Made by a program: the position numbers and the translations under genes
Part shown: piece after piece, positions 60,590-64,000 of the stretch
Layout: every line of letters starts with the position of its first letter
Numbering within the stretch: position 1 is the stretch's first letter
Assembly (NCBI GenBank): GCA_963930645.1
Contig: OZ005648.1
Span: 201,996,480-202,060,479 of the forward strand
Source: Salticus scenicus
Lineage: Eukaryota > Arthropoda > Arachnida > Araneae > Salticidae
Direction: 5' to 3'
DNA length: 64,000 bases
The notes under the pieces: generated by a model
What the model was told of the DNA's origin: nothing
The model's database searches: none
The model's input: only the letters and a program-made list of their open reading frames with translations

Positions 60590-61205
60590 GTTTTTTTTTT
60601 TTTCGTTAAAAGTAAAAAAAATCGATAACTTTGTTTTAAATTATCGCAGATAGATGGTTCAAACATTCGTTTTAAAGGTATTTTCGAGCTCTTTTGAAAG
60701 ATACCCATCATGAAAATTTACTCCCCTCGAGGGGGGACTTCCCCCCCAGGGGGGGAGGCGAGGCTCCTACATACAAAAAAAAAATTTCCCAGTTAACTGT
60801 CTCTATTGCAAAAAATATATATTTGTTTCATTTTGTTTAGTGCAGTCTATAGACGTTAAACTCTCTTTTCCTGCAATTTCCCCCATAGACGTAATGTATT
60901 AGAATTCTCTTGATTGTCCCTGTACACGAACCATTTGCTTGATCTTAACGAAAAGCTTACTGTAGCATCCCTATATGATACACATTTAGAATACCAAGTT
61001 TGAACTTTCTGCCATAATTTGTTTTTGAGATATGCTGATAACAGACATACACACAGACAGACACACAGACATACACACAGACCATTTGCTAAAAACATGA
61101 TTTTCGTATTCAGGGGACCTCAAAACGTGTAAATATAACAAAATCTCCCGTTCGAAAATTTGAGTCAAAAACAATACTTTCTCTACCTTATGGGTAAGAG
61201 AAAGT

Positions 61206-61215
<10 letters not shown>
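60590..61215 (+). repeat. Hairpin-ended interspersed repeat, long copy 6
   Basis: Same layout as copy 5: AATCGATAACTTTG start, GATACCCATC, a C/G-run hairpin (CTCCCCTCGAGGGGGG), AGTTAACT, then a CAGACATACACACAGAC tract, GGGGACCTCAAAACGTGTAA, and the terminal hairpin ACTTTCTCTACC-TTAT-GGGTAAGAGAAAGT with an A-rich tail. A (TA)n at 61221-61254 follows. The minus-strand ORFs here are repeat-derived. Confidence 0.75.
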
Positions 61216-61255
<40 letters not shown>

Positions 61256-61320
61256 CAAAGCGCATCAGATTACTCGTGTGGCCATTTGCTACACATTAGT
61301 TGCTTGGAAAATTAGTTTTC

Positions 61321-61354
<34 letters not shown>

Positions 61355-61420
61355 GATAAAAAATTTTGTGAAGGCTCCTTTAAAGGACCCAGTTTTACCT
61401 CTACACAGAAACCTGCTATT

Positions 61421-61715
61421 AAATTACTAAATACTCTGAATTCTAGCAAATTTTTATATATTAAATCTGTACAAGTTATTGCCAGCGTAAATTAAGTGCT
61501 AAATTTGTTATTAAAAAACTGAGACCCTACGGGGGAGGGGGATCAAAATATAAAAAAATTTCTAACTTTTTTTTTTTTTTTATGGCAAGCTTAATAGTAT
61601 TAAAGCTTGCTTTTTGAAAACTGATTCAAAACAAGGAAAATCGAAAAAATCCCCTAATTTAATTCTGTTTAATAGTAACTTTAAGTTATTAAATTTAGTT
61701 AAGGAAAAACAACGC
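61421..61715. other. AT-rich non-coding stretch
   Basis: No gene recognised. Confidence 0.5.
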
Positions 61716-61719
61716 CTGT

Positions 61720-61905
61720 TTTAGTAATCGGGGAGGGGTGGGGGGCGGTCAATTTTCTGGGTTTATTTTTGTGAAAAAATAAATTATCATGCAAATTTCT
61801 ACATTTCATCAATCAGTCACTCATTACTAAGTTAGTGTTACATTGAACAAAATATATACTGCCATTTGAATAAATACTGAAAACAAGGGAAAATTTTATC
61901 AAAGG

Positions 61906-61960
<55 letters not shown>

Positions 61961-62082
61961 GGAAAAAATGAAAAACACTATTTTTATTGAATTTGAATTT
62001 TATGGAAAGGTCCATTTTATGAAAAAGAATTTTAGGAAGGGTCAACTAATGGGCCCCAATGTTTGCATGGATTGACACCTAG
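61720..62082. mobile_element. CAGG-family element, worn copy with (TA)n
   Basis: The left GGTCAATTTTCTGGGTTTAT and the right GGGCCCCAATGTTTGCATGG then ATTGACACCTAG correspond to family termini. The interior is TTTTGTGAAAAAATAAATT and a 48-bp (TA)n at 61910-61957. The exact ends are uncertain. Confidence 0.5.
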
Positions 62083-62343
62083 TGATACAGTTTTGATAGG
62101 AAGTTGAATGTATTTGTATTAAAAACTGAGATCAAACAGGGGGGAAATTATTAAGTATGAAAATTATCTAATTTAACTTCTGAGTTGTATTTATTTATTA
62201 TTATTATTATTATTAATATCATGGAGTAATAATAAAGCAAAATATGTTTACCATTTAAAAAAGAAGAAAAAAAAGAGAGAGAGAGAGAGAGATTTAACAA
62301 CGAAAAACGTAGCCATTTACATTTTTTTAATCCAAGTTTTTAG

Positions 62344-62569
62344 ATTGACCGCCGCACCATATAAAACGCGAGAAAATCTTTTTGACGCCAAAACAACGAC
62401 AATACTAATCAATCACCTTGTCCCAGAAATGAATGTAAATGAAAAATTAACTTCCAATAAATGTACCTTCAAAGAAGATAACTTTAAAACAATGGAAAGA
62501 AAGAAAAGAAAACTTTTTTGGAATTCTGATGAACGAACATGCGTGTTGTTTCCCAACAGACGCGATCAA
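62344..62569 (+). CDS. Candidate internal exon, Lys/Asn-rich, unknown protein
   Basis: A pyrimidine-rich tract ending TTTTTAG (62337-62343) precedes it, and CAA|GTAAGA, a good donor, follows at 62570. The segment is 226 bp, 1 + 225, with the 75-codon frame open throughout. The stop comes only after the donor. The peptide is mixed, with a basic cluster RKKRK and a following LFWNSDERTCVLFPNRR; it is not a homopolymer product, and CpG content is above background. No domain is recognised. It is on the opposite strand from the EGF exon, so it would belong to a different gene. It could also be chance. Confidence 0.35.
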
Positions 62570-63480
62570 GTAAGAATGATCATTAATTAAAAATAATTTT
62601 TTTTAACGTGCAATCTTTTCTTAAGTAGGTTAGAATTCAATTTTGAATGTAACTGATTATGCGCGCAGAGAAGAGAAATAGAAACGCCCAATTGGCGATC
62701 ACGATGAAAAGTGTACAGCATGGGAAAAGGTTAAAAGCAAACAAGTAACATTCCTCTTAATTACTGTCATATAAAATATTCAAAAGTTGCAAAGTACTTT
62801 AAAATCTTTAGTAAAGTTAAAATGCTAATAAAGTATTGATTTTTATGCTGTTATTTTAACGTTTTATTCGGAAAATATAAGGACAAGGCCTCATTGTACT
62901 GATTTTTCAAATTTTCCCAAATAAGAAAGTTTAGAAGTACATAATTAAAAAGTCAAGTATTTTAATTACTGAATGTAAACTTTTGTCTTTTGTATGCATT
63001 AAAATGGTTGAGGGGGGGGGGGGGGACTAATCCTAGTATTTTCACAAAACGGTTTTAATATCTTCTTTCTTTCTTTCTTTTCTTTTCTTTCTTTCTTTTT
63101 TTTCCCCCGAATGAAGTTTATATTATATGGGGATTTTTTTTTTTTTTTTTTTTTTTCCGATATTGTCAACTTTTGTTAAGTAAAGTGTAAGGTGGTTTTA
63201 CATTTTCTTTTCTTCTTCTTCTTCTTCTTTTTTTTTTTTTTTTTTTAACTACGCAAATTGGAGAATTTATAAATAATAATTCAACGAAAGTTACTGTTTG
63301 TTCAGTCAAACTATGCTCATTCTTAAGTATTCTTTAAGAAGATAAGAAATAAGGAAAACTGTACCATTAACTCTTTATTCATTTTTGTAATTTTTAAAAG
63401 CGTTTAGTTATAGCTTAATAGCTTTATAGTCATGATAAATAAAATAGTATTTTCTTTTTACGCAAAATTGTCCGATATCA
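62570..63480. other. AT-rich stretch with pyrimidine tracts
   Basis: No gene. A G run at about 63012-63025 and (TTTC)n, T and (CTT)n runs at 63062-63245. Confidence 0.55.
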
Positions 63481-63485
63481 ACATA

Positions 63486-63693
63486 CAGTCGGCAGCAAAG
63501 TATCCGAGCACTATCTCCCCCCCCCCCCCCCCCCCCAAAAAAAAAAAAAAAAAAAGTTAAATAAATCTTTGTTGAATCCTGTTTTTAGTCTAAGAACAGT
63601 ATTCGACAAGGATTTATTTAACAAAACTGTATTAAGTGTACTTTTTTTTATATAAGAATTTTTCTAGCGCTCGGATACTTTTGCTGCCGACTG
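63486..63693. mobile_element. Tc1/mariner-type MITE, copy B
   Basis: The left end CAGTCGGCAGCAAAGTATCC and right end GGATACTTTTGCTGCCGACTG are inverted repeats. TA is on both sides (63484-63485, 63694-63695). Same family as 1919-2041 but longer: it carries a 20-bp C run (63517-63536), an A run, and an extra inverted stretch around AATCCTTGTCGAAT. Confidence 0.88.
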
Positions 63694-63695
63694 TA

Positions 63696-64000
63696 CTAGC
63701 GTTCGAGAATTCTACTAAGTGTTATTTATTGTTTTTCATACAGAGACAATTACCTAGGAGAAAGCCAATAAAAACATGCATTAAGTAGTATATTGCCAAA
63801 ATAAATAAATAAATGTTAGAATATTCTTTTAGAATATCAAGGTTTTAAAAAGAATATCTTCTAATTTCCTAAATTATGAAAAACATGTTTGGACACTTGT
63901 CTGACAAATTATTTGCAACAAAAATATTAGTAAACGTTTGACAATCGGTAAATATTTTTTTTATAAAACTGAGGTAGTACTTCAACACTGAGGTTACGTA
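63696..64000. other. AT-rich non-coding stretch
   Basis: No feature recognised up to the window end. Confidence 0.5.

Larger units (their letters stand above)
59909..61415. mobile_element. CAGG-ended transposon with 5-bp target duplication, copy B
   Basis: It starts CAGGGGTCTGTCCAGACTTT and ends ACACAGAAACCTG. CTATT flanks it at 59904-59908 and 61416-61420. Its left end equals the inverted right end of copy A (9242-9846) and vice versa, so the two are in opposite orientation. It contains a family-Y repeat (60180-60345) and a full hairpin-ended repeat (60590-61215), and so is older than, or the host of, these. Confidence 0.75.

Overview
This window looks like nuclear DNA from an invertebrate animal, most likely an arthropod and possibly an arachnid; the taxon is an inference from texture and repeat content. 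It is very AT-rich and full of homopolymer runs, (TA)n tracts and poly-G/poly-C runs. Non-autonomous DNA transposons are dense, and tRNA-derived SINEs are present. There is no bacterial-style gene organisation. Nearly every long open frame is low-complexity, lies inside a repeat, or is a chance frame.

Genes: one exon is well supported. At 53003-53075 on the minus strand, a 73-bp segment lies between a consensus acceptor and a consensus GTAAGT donor. It encodes the first four cysteines of an EGF-like domain (C-x4-C-x5-C-x9-C with the N-P-C and N-G signature). The window is therefore probably largely intronic to, or flanking, a gene for a secreted or cell-surface EGF-repeat protein read right to left. 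Weaker exon or small-ORF candidates are at 7330-7506, 12933-13145, 46613-46762, 50589-50755 and 62344-62569. GC-richer islands that could be promoters or enhancers are near 3588-3652, 21270-21420, 25195-25345, 35101-35430 and 52485-52640.

Mobile elements, left to right. 0.6-2 kb: a SINE, a hairpin-ended repeat and a Tc1/mariner MITE. 3.9-5 kb: a foldback palindrome and a pogo-type MITE. 8-10 kb: a degraded hAT-like copy and a CAGG-ended element with a 5-bp target duplication. 12 kb: a 350-bp tandem triplet. 14.7-15.6 kb: a pogo/Tigger deletion derivative that still carries the start of its transposase. 16-22 kb: further CAGG-family copies, a hairpin-ended repeat, and two hAT elements with perfect 8-bp duplications. 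23.9-27.2 kb: an inverted-repeat MITE and a hAT-like element. 29-34 kb: several palindromic MITEs, the second pogo-type MITE and a SINE. 36.8-40 kb: a hAT MITE, then a 2.8-kb foldback element whose two arms are arrays of G-rich ~135-bp repeats in opposite orientation. 43-46.4 kb: interspersed and tandem repeats. 49-61.4 kb: nested insertions (hAT inside mariner, a pogo-type element inside an older repeat, a hairpin-ended repeat inside a CAGG-family element) and a 1.4-kb hAT element. 63.5 kb: a second copy of the Tc1/mariner MITE seen at 1.9 kb.

Target-site duplications were read directly by comparing flanks, and they are the strongest evidence here. Superfamily names rest on terminal motifs and duplication length, because no intact transposase is present.
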